64,000 nucleotides of DNA from RI-153 sp963721725 (GCA_963721725.1 CAVRLX010000020.1:62001-126000); one strand, 5' to 3'; positions 1 to 8,052 are shown, counted from the first letter of the stretch. The notes: a model not told the origin generated them from the letters alone. A program made the numbers and translations.

Positions 1-2
1 TC

Positions 3-200
3 TTGCGCCTTGCCGATGAGCAGGGCGGTGATGAGGTGCGCGGGTTGACCCATCAGGATTTGGCGGAAAGTGTGGGAACCTATCGCGAGACCGCCACGCA
101 AGTACTCAATGATCTCAAATCGCAAGGACTGATTGACATTGGGCGCAAACGTATCGCCATCCTCAATCGGGAGACCCTCTACACTGTTTCTGAAAGTTAA
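3..200 (+). CDS. Crp/Fnr-family transcriptional regulator, C-terminal part (truncated by window start)
   Basis: Only the last 66 codons are present; the frame runs in from before the window. The visible part is a winged helix-turn-helix of the Crp/Fnr type: a 'LTHQDLAESVGTYRETATQVL' style recognition segment (residues about 16-35 of the visible part) followed by the 'GLIDIGRKRIAILN' wing. In the family this segment contacts DNA, while the missing N-terminal part would be a cyclic-nucleotide or sensor-binding beta barrel. The effector cannot be told from this piece. It ends at TAA about 85 bases before the likely start of the next gene on the same strand, with no clear terminator between. Confidence 0.85.
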   Translation: MRLADEQGGDEVRGLTHQDLAESVGTYRETATQVLNDLKSQGLIDIGRKRIAILNRETLYTVSES

Positions 201-286
201 GGCGGGCGTGCTGTGTGAAAGCGTGACACACAGCACGCCTTCTGTTTTTGCTGGCATTCACCACCCTTCATAACGGAAGTCTCCCC

Positions 287-664
287 TTGTCCGATCCCCT
301 TTCCAAACCTGTCTATCAACGAATTCTCCACCTTGTGCGCCAGATCCCGCCGGGGCGGGTGGCAACCTATGGACAGATTGCCTGGCTGGAAGGTCACTGC
401 ACGCCGCGCATGGTGGGCTACGCGCTGGGCGGTCTGCCTGACGGCAGCGATGTGCCCTGGCAGCGTGTGATCAACGCCAGCGGCGGCGTCAGTCCGCGGC
501 CAGGCTCGCAACGGCAGTATGAATTGTTGGAAGGTGAAGGGGTACGCTTTGATGCCGAGGGGCGGGTAAATTTCCAACGTTTCGGCTGGGGCGGGCCAGA
601 TCCCGCGTGGTTGGAGGCACATGGTTTCAGTCCCAGTCCACCTTTTGTGTTTGGGAGAAGGTGA
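287..664 (+). CDS. Alkyltransferase-like (ATL/MGMT-fold) DNA-binding protein
   Basis: This is the DNA-binding domain of the O6-alkylguanine-DNA alkyltransferase family, with the 'IPPGRVATYGQIA' helix-turn-helix region close to the N-terminus. The usual active-site PCHR motif reads PWQR here: the methyl-accepting cysteine is replaced by tryptophan, the signature of alkyltransferase-like proteins. Known ATLs bind O6-alkylguanine without repairing it and hand the lesion to nucleotide excision repair. I chose TTG at 287 because GGAAG lies 7 bases upstream and the conserved domain begins right after; an in-frame TTG at 248 would add 13 unconserved residues. About 125 aa, slightly longer than typical ATLs. 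Role in damage sensing is inferred from the family. Confidence 0.85.
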   Translation: MSDPLSKPVYQRILHLVRQIPPGRVATYGQIAWLEGHCTPRMVGYALGGLPDGSDVPWQRVINASGGVSPRPGSQRQYELLEGEGVRFDAEGRVNFQRFGWGGPDPAWLEAHGFSPSPPFVFGRR

Positions 665-682
665 GCGTTTGGCTCACTGTGG

Positions 683-1480
683 TCAAACGGGTCGAGTGGG
701 GGTACGCAGCAAATAGCGGAAATAGATCAGTTCTCCGGTTTGAAACCTCTCAAAAATACCCGACCCCTTTACTCCGGCAAACTGAGCCACAAGACGCTGC
801 AATAGTCTCGGCACCAGCTGTTGGATCAGATGGCGTTTGGCCTGATCATCGATCTCCATCGCCCTCAGGACCTGGGGGGTAATATCTTCGGTTTGGATAA
901 TCTCTAGGCCAGCTTGGAGCAACTGCGCATTCAAGCGGGTGTATTCTGCCGGCGTCCGAAAGTCGGCAAATAGAAAATACCCACCGGGGCGAAGCACACG
1001 CCTGATCTCCTGGAGAAACCGCGGCATCCTGCCGTAACAATGGGAAGCTTCCAGGTTGAGAATGGCATCAAAGGTGTGGTCGTCAAAGTGGAGCGACTCA
1101 GCATCGCCCTCCACAAAGGAAAGGTTCTGCACGGCGTGATGCTTGCGGCAGAACTGAATGGCTCTTGGATTGCGGTCCACGCCCACCATGGATCTGGGAT
1201 GCAAATAGCGTGCCACATAGGAAGCGCCTCCTCCGTGCCCACAGCTAACCTCCAGCATATCCTGACCGGTCAGATCAACGGCGGCGGCCACATGATGGTA
1301 AAGCTGGATGTTTAACCGATCGGGTTCATCCACCGGGAGTAGAGTCAGCGTGTGCGCATCGACATATCCGTAGTTGAGAAATGGGAGGGGTGTGTCGTTG
1401 GCTAATTGCGTGAGATAGGGATACCAGTATTTCCAGATCACGCGACGTCCGTTACCCTTGAGATCCATTGTGTTTAGCAT
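683..1480 (-). CDS. Class I SAM-dependent methyltransferase (phthiotriolone/fatty-acid O-methyltransferase-like)
   Basis: A 265-residue Rossmann-fold methyltransferase. Motif I reads 'LEVSCGHGGGASYVA' (about residues 76-90), the acidic end of strand 2 is in 'MVGVDRNPRA', and the post-motif region 'VEGDAESLHFDDHTFDAILN' is typical of Methyltransf_11/25 enzymes. The N-terminal block with 'WKYWYP' and the 'LEASHCYGR' segment resemble the mycobacterial phthiotriolone dimycocerosate methyltransferase group, which methylates lipid hydroxyls. The substrate here is unknown; a lipid or polyketide hydroxyl is a guess from similarity. It stands alone on the minus strand, converging with the alkyltransferase-like gene (18-base gap). 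Confidence 0.8.
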   Translation of the reverse strand: MLNTMDLKGNGRRVIWKYWYPYLTQLANDTPLPFLNYGYVDAHTLTLLPVDEPDRLNIQLYHHVAAAVDLTGQDMLEVSCGHGGGASYVARYLHPRSMVGVDRNPRAIQFCRKHHAVQNLSFVEGDAESLHFDDHTFDAILNLEASHCYGRMPRFLQEIRRVLRPGGYFLFADFRTPAEYTRLNAQLLQAGLEIIQTEDITPQVLRAMEIDDQAKRHLIQQLVPRLLQRLVAQFAGVKGSGIFERFQTGELIYFRYLLRTPTRPV

Positions 1481-1822
1481 CCTTTATAGGGTGATGAGTT
1501 ACATAGTCGAGCACTTTTTAAATGGGATCTCCTTTGGGGGAGTGGCGTCAAAGGCCACCCAGTGGGCCTGAAGCGGTGCTTTGGGAAGCTTCTTTATCCA
1601 TTGTCTTAATCTTATCCATGGTTGAATAAATAACCAATCAGGGTGCAACGCACTCACCCCAGAACTCAGAATATCCATCTGTAGTTGGTGAGTGCGTCGC
1701 ATCCTAGGCTGGATTTGTACGGTATTGTATGAGGGTGCAGTTTCGCCAGCGAACGGTGTTGAAGCCCATGTTGGTTGCGAGGTTTGCTAACAGTAAAGGG
1801 TTAAATCCTCAACTCTCTTTTA
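1481..1822. other. Intergenic stretch holding a copy of dispersed inverted repeat R1
   Basis: No convincing gene. A 67-codon minus-strand frame (1499-1702) overlaps the inverted repeat and has no recognisable domain, so it is not called. The main content is one copy of the R1 palindrome at about 1640-1705. Confidence 0.5.
1640..1706. repeat. Dispersed inverted repeat R1, copy 1
   Basis: Arms 'GGTGCAACGCACTCACC' (from 1642) and 'GGTGAGTGCGTCGCATCC' (1687-1704) are near-perfect inverses around a loop of about 28 bases. Three more copies occur at about 7908-8004, 50156-50250 and 56740-56830. This is the most diverged copy in its flanks. Confidence 0.75.
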
Positions 1823-2452
1823 CTATCCAAAACGCTCTTCGTCCCAGGGATCGCCCTGCATGTGATAGCCGTTGCGTTCCCAGAAGCCGGGTCGGTCGCC
1901 CACAATAAACTCAAAGCCGCGAATCCACTTGGCGCTCTTCCAAAAATACTTCTTGGGGACGAGCAGCCGCATAGGATAGCCGTGATCCGGTTCAATCGGC
2001 TTGCCCTCATACAGATAGGCCAGCATGGTATCGTCGTCGTCCAGCACATCCAGGCCCACGTTGGTGGTATAGCCTTGTTCGCAGTGGACCATCACATGGG
2101 TGGCGTTCGGATCGATCTCAAGCTGTTGGAGAAATGTGCGCCAGGGGATGCCTGTCCACGTGGTGTCGAGCTTACTCCAGCGCGTGACACAGTGGATGTC
2201 CACAGTTTCAGTGTTGGTGGGCATCGCCATCAGATCGTCCCACGAGAAGCGCTTTTCCGCAGCCACGGCCCCAAAGATACGCAGATCCCAATTCGCCAGA
2301 TCTTTGTATTTGGGCGTGCCGCCATAGGTCAGCACAGGGAAGCGGTCGGTGAGAAATTGACCGGGCGGCACGCGCTCGTTGGTGCTGGGACCGGGTAGGT
2401 TCTTGACTCGTTTTAACCGTTCAACCTTTTTAAAAGGATTTTCAAACTGCAT
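1823..2452 (-). CDS. Sulfite oxidase-like molybdopterin-dependent oxidoreductase (small, cytoplasmic)
   Basis: A 209-residue protein made of just the SUOX/YedY-type molybdopterin-binding domain. The 'DIHCVTRWS' motif holds the cysteine (about residue 88) expected to ligand molybdenum, and the 'WKSAKWIRG' block near residues 167-175 is the usual cofactor-pocket segment. There is no Tat signal, haem domain or dimerisation domain, so it is a small cytoplasmic member whose substrate is unknown; sulfite or methionine sulfoxide chemistry is not shown. The start at 2452 is chosen because AGGAG lies 5 bases upstream; an upstream TTG (2512) would add 20 unconserved residues. It follows the GCS2 genes on the same strand and might be co-transcribed. 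Confidence 0.85.
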   Translation of the reverse strand: MQFENPFKKVERLKRVKNLPGPSTNERVPPGQFLTDRFPVLTYGGTPKYKDLANWDLRIFGAVAAEKRFSWDDLMAMPTNTETVDIHCVTRWSKLDTTWTGIPWRTFLQQLEIDPNATHVMVHCEQGYTTNVGLDVLDDDDTMLAYLYEGKPIEPDHGYPMRLLVPKKYFWKSAKWIRGFEFIVGDRPGFWERNGYHMQGDPWDEERFG

Positions 2453-2549
2453 AGGAACTCCTTGAGATAAACGCGAAATGTCAGGATAACCATAGCAAAT
2501 TTTCATGGGCAAGCGCGTAATCCATACTCCGCAGCCGTCCCCCTTGCGT

Positions 2550-3665
2550 CTATTCGATTCCCTCTACCGTCTCTGCGATCAGATGATCGACCACGGCTTT
2601 GAGATCGCCATCGTTGGCATCGTGGACGCGCAACTGGCGGTCGGCGCTGGTTCCGCTCTGCAACATGCGATAGATCGGCTCGATCTCGGCGCGGCTGCCC
2701 AGTTCGTCGATCTCCTCGGCCAACAGTTCCAACATTTCGCGCACCAATGAGCGCGCCGGCAACTCTACCTTTTTACCAAAGTCAATCAGTTTTCCGTCCA
2801 GCCCATAGCGGGCAGCGCGCCATTTGTTTTCGTCCAGCAACTCTTTGCGATAGACCCGAAACGAAATATTTTGGCGGCGCAGCTTCCAATGCCAAAGCAC
2901 CATCGCCTGGCAGAGCGCGGCAATGGCAATGGCTTCGTCTAGACGCGTGCAGATGTCGCAGACGCGGAACTCCAGCGTGGGATAGTGATGGTGCGGGCGC
3001 ACATCCCACCAGATTTTGCTGGCGTCGGGGATGCTGCCTGTGTTCACCAGCGTGCGGATCATGGATTCGTAATCGGAATGGGTGCGATAAATGTCGGGGA
3101 TGCCACTGCGCGGGAAGTCCTCAAAAACCACCGCCCGATAGCTTTTTAGCCCGGTTTTGCGCCCCGCCCAAAAGGGGCTGCTGGTGCTGAGGGCAAGCAG
3201 ATGGGGCAGCATGTAGCGCACCACGTTCATCGTATCGTGGGCAAACTCTGGATCTTCAATGCCAATGTGGATGTGCATGCCAAAGATGAGCAGCCGTTGC
3301 GCCAATACCTGCATTTCGCGCATGACGCCTTCGTAGCGCGGAAAGGGCGTCACCTGTTGATCGCCCCATTTGCTCATGGGATGGGTGGCAGCGGCGATAA
3401 TCGCCAGATCTTTATCGCGCGCCAGTTTGTGGATGAAGGCGCGCTGTTTGCCCAATTCTTCTTTGGCCTGGGCCGGGGTGGCGCAGACCGGCGTGCCTAG
3501 CTCCACCATAGATTGGTGCAGTTCGGCCTTAATCTCGCGTTCCACCATGACGATCTTGCCGTCTTTGATAAACTGCGTGATAAACGACCGCAGCATCCCC
3601 GTTGTGGGATCGACAACCTGATACTCTTCTTCAATGCCAATGGTCAGGCTTGGGCGTTGGATCAT
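2550..3665 (-). CDS. Carboxylate-amine ligase, GCS2/YbdK family (paralogue A)
   Basis: A 371-residue member of the glutamate-cysteine ligase type 2 (COG2170) family, whose members join an amino acid to a glutamate-type carboxylate using ATP. 'IGIEEEYQ' (about residues 9-16) supplies the metal-binding glutamates; the family blocks 'HIHIGIED' and 'WWDVRPHHHYP' are both present. The start at 3665 overlaps the TGA of the upstream paralogue as ATGA, so the two are translationally coupled; a longer frame to 3734 would run deep into that gene. Family precedent (YbdK, EgtA) gives gamma-glutamyl-cysteine-like products, but the real substrates here are unknown. Part of a group with two ATP-grasp enzymes and an esterase. 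Confidence 0.93.
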   Translation of the reverse strand: MIQRPSLTIGIEEEYQVVDPTTGMLRSFITQFIKDGKIVMVEREIKAELHQSMVELGTPVCATPAQAKEELGKQRAFIHKLARDKDLAIIAAATHPMSKWGDQQVTPFPRYEGVMREMQVLAQRLLIFGMHIHIGIEDPEFAHDTMNVVRYMLPHLLALSTSSPFWAGRKTGLKSYRAVVFEDFPRSGIPDIYRTHSDYESMIRTLVNTGSIPDASKIWWDVRPHHHYPTLEFRVCDICTRLDEAIAIAALCQAMVLWHWKLRRQNISFRVYRKELLDENKWRAARYGLDGKLIDFGKKVELPARSLVREMLELLAEEIDELGSRAEIEPIYRMLQSGTSADRQLRVHDANDGDLKAVVDHLIAETVEGIE

Positions 3666-4795
3666 GCCAGTTTCTCCGTCTCTGCAATCAGATAATCGAC
3701 CAAAGCTTTGTTGTTGCGCCCGTTTGCTTCCCAAAAACGGATCTGAAGATCCGAACTGCTGCCCCGCTCGAGCATGGTGTGGATGTGCGCAATCTCACGG
3801 TGGCTGTTCAGTTTCTCGGCGATGGGTGCAATGCGGTCGAGCAATTCCCGGATCAGATCGACAATCGGCACTTCTTGCTCAATCCCATAATCAATCAATC
3901 GCCCTTCCAGCCCATAGCGTACGGCCCGCCATTTGTTCTCAGCGATCAAGATACGCTCATAGAGCCGGAAAGTCATGTTGCGATGGCGCAGATCCACGGT
4001 CCACGCCACCACCGCTTGAATCAGCGCTGTAATCGCAATGGTATCTTCTACGCTGGGCAGGGCGTCACAGATGCGGATTTCCAACGTGGGGAAGCGGTGG
4101 TGCGGGCGAATGTCCCACCAAATGTGGCCGGGACCGGGGATGCTGTTGGTGCGGATCAGGGTATCGACATACTCTTCGTAGTCGTGATAGCTGCGAAATT
4201 CGCCGGGAATGCCAGTGCGCGGCAGGGCATCCAGCAACACAGCCCGATAGCTTTTCAGCCCCGTGTTGCGCCCCAGCCAAAAGGGCGAACTGTTGGCGAG
4301 ACAGAGAATATGGGGCAGCAGATAGCGCATGCTGTTCATCACGTCCATTGCCAGGTCTCGATTTTCCAGGCCAATGTGAACGTGTAGCCCAAAGGCCAGC
4401 AGCCGCCGGGCGATGATCTGCGTATCTTCCACCAGGGCACGATAGCGGGGAACGCTGCTTTCGCGGCTGCTGTCGGCCCAGTGACTAAAGGGATGTGTGC
4501 CCGCCGCCGCCACTTTGAAGCCGTAGGTTGCGCCCAATTCCAGCATCTTCGTGCGAATGCGGATCAACTCGGACCGTGCTCCCCCCACGTCTTCGCAGAC
4601 CGGCGTGCCCACCTCAATCGAATCTGCGCCAATGCGATGGGCAAAATCCAGATCGGGGTGGCGCTCGCGCACCAACATGCGCTCGCGACTCATGGATTGG
4701 GTGAGAAAGCCCAACAACTCGCGACTGTCGGGATCAATCAGTTGATACTCTTCTTCAATGCCGATGTTAAAGGAGGGCTGTTTGTAATAGGTCAT
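3662..4795 (-). CDS. Carboxylate-amine ligase, GCS2/YbdK family (paralogue B)
   Basis: A 377-residue GCS2-family ligase, clearly homologous to its downstream neighbour. It has 'IGIEEEYQ' (residues 11-18), 'HVHIGLEN' and 'WWDIRPHHRFP' in matching positions. Its last codon overlaps the start of paralogue A (ATGA), an arrangement favouring equal synthesis and perhaps a heterodimer. It lies about 85 bases after the circularly permuted ATP-grasp gene, with a hairpin-forming repeat in that gap. Two tandem but diverged copies suggest either two successive ligation steps or a hetero-oligomeric enzyme; this is inference. Glutathione synthesis is not proven, since no dedicated GshB is visible beyond the ATP-grasp genes nearby. 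Confidence 0.93.
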   Translation of the reverse strand: MTYYKQPSFNIGIEEEYQLIDPDSRELLGFLTQSMSRERMLVRERHPDLDFAHRIGADSIEVGTPVCEDVGGARSELIRIRTKMLELGATYGFKVAAAGTHPFSHWADSSRESSVPRYRALVEDTQIIARRLLAFGLHVHIGLENRDLAMDVMNSMRYLLPHILCLANSSPFWLGRNTGLKSYRAVLLDALPRTGIPGEFRSYHDYEEYVDTLIRTNSIPGPGHIWWDIRPHHRFPTLEIRICDALPSVEDTIAITALIQAVVAWTVDLRHRNMTFRLYERILIAENKWRAVRYGLEGRLIDYGIEQEVPIVDLIRELLDRIAPIAEKLNSHREIAHIHTMLERGSSSDLQIRFWEANGRNNKALVDYLIAETEKLA

Positions 4796-4810
4796 AGGAC
4801 ACTCCGTTCG

Positions 4811-4883
4811 TAGGTATTGGATATTGGATATTAGAGATCGGGTATTGGTCGTTGGTGGCTCAATACCTCATATCCAATACCTA
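4811..4883. repeat. Intergenic hairpin with nested inverted repeats
   Basis: Outer arms 'TAGGTATTGGATAT' (4811-4824) and 'ATATCCAATACCTA' (4870-4883) are exact inverses. Inside lie GGTATTG (4841) and CAATACC (4861), a second pair. It fills the gap between the CP-ATP-grasp stop and the GCS2-B start and could attenuate or separate expression of the two. Confidence 0.65.
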
Positions 4884-6257
4884 TTTCTTCTCCACCACAA
4901 ACACAGGCACAATTGAGCCGCCGCCGGCGGTGACGTTAAGCAAGGTTACACTGCTGAGGCGGGTGAGACAGCCGGTAACCTCTTCGCCGTGAAAGAGAAA
5001 GGGATCACAGTCCACAAGCCGCTGCGAGATCGCCAGATTTCCCTCCACATCCAACGTGGGGAAATCTTCATAGGCGATGGTGGCCCGCTCTTGCACCACG
5101 CTGGGATGATCCAACGCCATTTGGATCGCAGCATCCCAGGCATCCTGCGGCGTTTCCCAGCCGATGAGCACGCCTTTGCCGCCGTATTCGTCGTTGGGCT
5201 TGAGCACAAGGTGCTCACGGTTTTGGCTCGTCCACGGCAGCAGATCAATGGCATGGCCCGCCTGATCAAAAGTGCGGCGATCCTCAATCGTGCGCGTCCA
5301 CGGCACATGGGCCAGGATGGTCTGGCGCTCCTCGGCGGTGAGCAAGTGGGCGTTGCGCTCGTCGGTGGCAACGGCAAAGCTGGCTTTTTTGTGCAGCAAT
5401 TTACAGGTGAACGGGTTCATCACACAGATGGCGCGGGCTTCTAGGGCCTCGACAATCGGGTGGTTCAGCCCGTAGCGCTCCAGCAACTCGGTAATCAACA
5501 CCCGTTTATAGACGAAATCAACGGGCGTGCCGCTGGCGTACATGGTCCCGTTGCGAAATTCCAACTCGTCGGGCGTGCAGATCAGAGCGCGGATGCCGTT
5601 CTGCGCGAAGTAATCGAGAAAGAGATGAAACTCGCTGGTGGTGGGCACGCCCGCCCAATCCACAATGGCAATGTCGGGCAGTTTGTCGCGGTTGCCGCGC
5701 CACTCGTAATAGATACGCAGAATCGCGTCCAGCGCGGCGGCGCGGCTGTGCAACAGTTGCATGTTGTACTTTTTCGCCATCTCACGCATAACGGGGATCT
5801 CTTCAAAGAGCGCGCCCAACACATCTTGATAGGCCATGCTGGCCGGACTTTCGCCGTTGAACTCAATGTAGTTGAGCACACGTGTGCCGTCGCCTTTGCG
5901 GGCAAAAAAGCTATCCAGCCGGGCCGTGGGGATGGGCGTGCGGTAGCCATGTTCCAGCGTGATCAGGTACTCTTCTTCTGGCGTAAGATGGGCCTGAAGG
6001 CGCAACGTGGCATCATCGAGCATGAGCCGCCCCAGCCGATCAAAGACACGCAGCACCGTTGTGGTCTGGCGTTTCAGGTAGCCCCATTCGGCGGGGGTGT
6101 AAAAGAGCGGACGCAACACGGTACACAGCGGACGTCCGCCAAAGGTCAACTGCCGCTCGCGCAATTGGGGGATCAGCGCGTCCCAACTATCCTGGGCTAG
6201 GCCGGGACGATGCAGCAGGTCGTGATAGTCGTGGATAACGTTAAGGGATGAAAGCAT
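4881..6257 (-). CDS. Circularly permuted ATP-grasp type 2 family protein (glutathionylspermidine-synthase-like)
   Basis: A 458-residue cytoplasmic protein recognisable by 'NYIEFNGESPASMAYQ' (about residues 130-145), 'VYKRVLITELL' and, late in the chain, 'LVLKPNDEYGGKGVLIGW' followed by 'VVQERATIAYEDFP'. The ATP-binding glycine-rich loop sits after the acid-binding region, the circular permutation that defines this family. Members are predicted to form amide bonds, and COG2308-type relatives often sit next to other ligases. AAAGGA lies 8 bases before the ATG. It lies between the NTase module and the two GCS2 genes on the same strand, so it most likely works with them. Substrate unknown. Confidence 0.85.
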   Translation of the reverse strand: MLSSLNVIHDYHDLLHRPGLAQDSWDALIPQLRERQLTFGGRPLCTVLRPLFYTPAEWGYLKRQTTTVLRVFDRLGRLMLDDATLRLQAHLTPEEEYLITLEHGYRTPIPTARLDSFFARKGDGTRVLNYIEFNGESPASMAYQDVLGALFEEIPVMREMAKKYNMQLLHSRAAALDAILRIYYEWRGNRDKLPDIAIVDWAGVPTTSEFHLFLDYFAQNGIRALICTPDELEFRNGTMYASGTPVDFVYKRVLITELLERYGLNHPIVEALEARAICVMNPFTCKLLHKKASFAVATDERNAHLLTAEERQTILAHVPWTRTIEDRRTFDQAGHAIDLLPWTSQNREHLVLKPNDEYGGKGVLIGWETPQDAWDAAIQMALDHPSVVQERATIAYEDFPTLDVEGNLAISQRLVDCDPFLFHGEEVTGCLTRLSSVTLLNVTAGGGSIVPVFVVEKK

Positions 6258-6283
6258 AAGAAATCCTTTGGGAAGGCAAAAGG

Positions 6284-6736
6284 TCAGTCATCAAGCCGAG
6301 ATAAATTGTCTGCATCGATTAAATCTTGGGGACGGCCCGATGCCCGTTTGGCAATGATGAGATCGGAGCGTGAGATAAAAGCAACAGGTGTTCCGTCAAA
6401 GTCGACCTCGATTCGTCGCTCCCATGCCTCTTCAAATTGTAGGCCAGGAATTCCCATTAAAATATCAACTCGAAGAGGCGGGACACCCATTTGATAAAAA
6501 TATCCCTCTTCGGCGAAGTCTGTTTCTGTTAATTCAGAGAGGGGAGCACCAAATTGCTTGAGGGATGTGTAAACGGCAGCAGCATTCGACGCATCTGTGC
6601 TGATCCAAAGATCGAGGTCTTTGGTAAAGCGGGGTTCGGCGTGCTGAATGACCGCATATCCACCAATGACCATGTACCTAACGCCGTTGTCGTTGAAAAG
6701 TCTCAACAGATCGGTGAAGTCGGAGTTGACGAACAT
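6284..6736 (-). CDS. Nucleotidyltransferase-fold protein (MNT/DUF6036-like)
   Basis: A 150-residue protein with the minimal nucleotidyltransferase signature: 'MVIGGYAVIQH' (residues 22-32), the acidic pair in 'TKDLDLWI' (about 39-46) and a third acid in 'LRVDILMG'. Similar proteins occur in MNT-type toxin-antitoxin or stress modules and can adenylylate tRNA or a partner protein; the target here is unknown. AGGGG precedes the ATG by 5 bases. Its start lies inside the end of the small gene at 6678-6887 (59-base overlap), so the two form a pair. The pair sits between two amide-ligase genes on the same strand, which looks like an insertion into that operon. Confidence 0.8.
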   Translation of the reverse strand: MFVNSDFTDLLRLFNDNGVRYMVIGGYAVIQHAEPRFTKDLDLWISTDASNAAAVYTSLKQFGAPLSELTETDFAEEGYFYQMGVPPLRVDILMGIPGLQFEEAWERRIEVDFDGTPVAFISRSDLIIAKRASGRPQDLIDADNLSRLDD

Positions 6737-6887
6737 CTATCCCCTTAACCCTGGCGTAGTGAAGAACAAGTTCCCAGGCTGCGTCAAAGCGCGCAGATGG
6801 CGGCTGTGCCTGCCAGAACTGGAGATCAAACGAGCGATCCAGATCGGCGAGTTTCCCTTTACGTTCTGTAAATCCTGTTCGTGTCAT
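6678..6887 (-). CDS. Small charged helical protein, partner of the nucleotidyltransferase
   Basis: A 69-residue protein with an amphipathic, basic C-terminus. The block 'FDLQFWQAQPPSARFDAAWE' and the ending 'LRLHRSVETFQRQ' match, as far as I recall, a family of small proteins found just before this type of nucleotidyltransferase in cyanobacteria and Chloroflexota. It overlaps the nucleotidyltransferase start by 59 bases in another frame, so the two are probably translated together. By analogy with small-partner/NTase modules it may be the antitoxin or adaptor. No enzymatic motif is visible. Confidence 0.65.
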   Translation of the reverse strand: MTRTGFTERKGKLADLDRSFDLQFWQAQPPSARFDAAWELVLHYARVKGIDVRQLRLHRSVETFQRQRR

Positions 6888-6920
6888 GGGTAGTATTGTA
6901 ACATGAACTGGCCTGTTGCC

Positions 6921-7847
6921 TTACCCCAAAAACCGGCTCCAGCGCATCTCGGTTTTCTGCGGCGGCGGGTTGTGCGCACGATCAATCGCCAACGTTGCCA
7001 TCGCTTTCACCGCCCAGTCAAAGTAGTGCGGCGTCAGGCTGTTAACGTCCATATCGGGCGCGGGATTCGTGAAGTCAATGGCATAGGGAATGCCATCGCG
7101 CACAGCAAACTCAATGCTGTTCATGTCGTAGCCCAGCGCCCGGTTGAGTTTGCGCGCATCGTCCACAATGCGGTCGCCCAACTCCGGCGACAGGTGATCG
7201 TGTTGCACGTAGTAGCGGCGCTCTTGGGGATTGTACTTAATCGGCATGATATTCTCTTGCCCCACACAGACACAGCGCACAAACTGTTCCCAGTCAATAA
7301 ACTCCTGTAACATCATACACAGCGTGCCGGTCTGGTTGTAATGGTAGATCAGCTCCTCTGGCGTGTGGACCACGTAGACGTGCTTCCAGCCGCCGCCCCA
7401 GGCATCTTTAAGAATAGCGGGCAGCCCAACATACTCGATTAACCGCTGCCAATCCAGCGGATAGTTGAGATTGCGCAAACTTTCGCTGACCACGCCGTCC
7501 ACATAGCTGTGCGAGGGCAAGGCGACAGTCTTGGGGACGGCCACGCCCAGGGCCTGGGCCAACGACGTGCCGAAAAACTTGTCGTCGGCGCTCCACCAAA
7601 ACGGGTTGTTGATCAAGTATGCCCCTTGTAACATGGCATTCTTGAGATAGGTGCGATAGTAGGGGATCTCGTGGCTGATGCGGTCAATGATCACGGCATA
7701 GGGGCAGGGTTCATTGGCAACTGTTCCCTCGAGTTTGACATATTCAGCCACCACACCGGCGTTGCGGCTGTTGACCTCTTCAATAAACGCCGGCGGGAAA
7801 CTCCATTCACGCCCCACCATCAGACCGATTTTTTTGATGTCGCTCAT
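6921..7847 (-). CDS. RimK-like ATP-grasp ligase
   Basis: A 308-residue ATP-grasp protein. An N-terminal Rossmann-like part ('KKIGLMVGREWSFPP') is followed by the ATP-grasp core: 'GLPAILKDAWGGGWKHVY' (the nucleotide-binding lysine and glycine loop, about residues 142-159), 'MLQEFIDWEQFVRC' (adenine-site acid) and late metal ligands in 'NSIEFAVRDGIPYAIDFTNPAPD'. GGGGAG sits 6 bases before the ATG. Enzymes of this fold join a carboxylate to an amine through an acyl-phosphate. It is the first gene of the minus-strand run that continues through the NTase pair to the CP-ATP-grasp and GCS2 genes. Substrate unknown. Confidence 0.88.
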   Translation of the reverse strand: MSDIKKIGLMVGREWSFPPAFIEEVNSRNAGVVAEYVKLEGTVANEPCPYAVIIDRISHEIPYYRTYLKNAMLQGAYLINNPFWWSADDKFFGTSLAQALGVAVPKTVALPSHSYVDGVVSESLRNLNYPLDWQRLIEYVGLPAILKDAWGGGWKHVYVVHTPEELIYHYNQTGTLCMMLQEFIDWEQFVRCVCVGQENIMPIKYNPQERRYYVQHDHLSPELGDRIVDDARKLNRALGYDMNSIEFAVRDGIPYAIDFTNPAPDMDVNSLTPHYFDWAVKAMATLAIDRAHNPPPQKTEMRWSRFLG

Positions 7848-7907
7848 TGTCTGCTCCCCATAAGAAATAGACCACGGATGGAACGAATTAGGCGGATTTT
7901 CAGTATC

Positions 7908-8004
7908 TATTCAGGTCCAGGGTGCGACGCACTCGCCAGCACAGCATTGCAAGCCCGATCTTGTCCTGGCGAGTGCGTCGCACCTGAACAGTTACGATTT
8001 TCAT
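7908..8004. repeat. Dispersed inverted repeat R1, copy 2 (best-preserved)
   Basis: Arms 'GGTGCGACGCACTCGCCAG' (7921-7939) and its exact inverse (7966-7984) surround a loop of 26 bases. The flanks 'TATCTATTCAGGT' before and 'CCTGAACAGTTACGATTTTC' after recur, with changes, in the copies near 50.2 kb. It lies between the divergent RimK-like gene and the nucleotidyltransferase at 8053. No internal coding capacity, so it is a small non-autonomous element or a structural RNA signal. Confidence 0.85.
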
Positions 8005-8017
8005 AAGTAAAGGGCAC

Positions 8018-8046
8018 TTGTCAGGACTCGTGCTGTCCAGTATGAT
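8018..8046 (+). promoter_or_regulatory. Sigma-70-type promoter of the leaderless nucleotidyltransferase gene
   Basis: TTGTCA (8018-8023), a 17-base spacer and TATGAT (8041-8046). The ATG at 8053 begins only 6 bases after the -10 box, at the expected transcription start, so the mRNA would have no leader; no Shine-Dalgarno sequence is present. Confidence 0.7.
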
Positions 8047-8052
8047 GGATCT

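Noticed and set aside
1499..1702. 67-codon minus-strand ORF in the 1.5-1.7 kb gap
   Set aside because: It lies across an R1 palindrome, has no SD and no recognisable domain.
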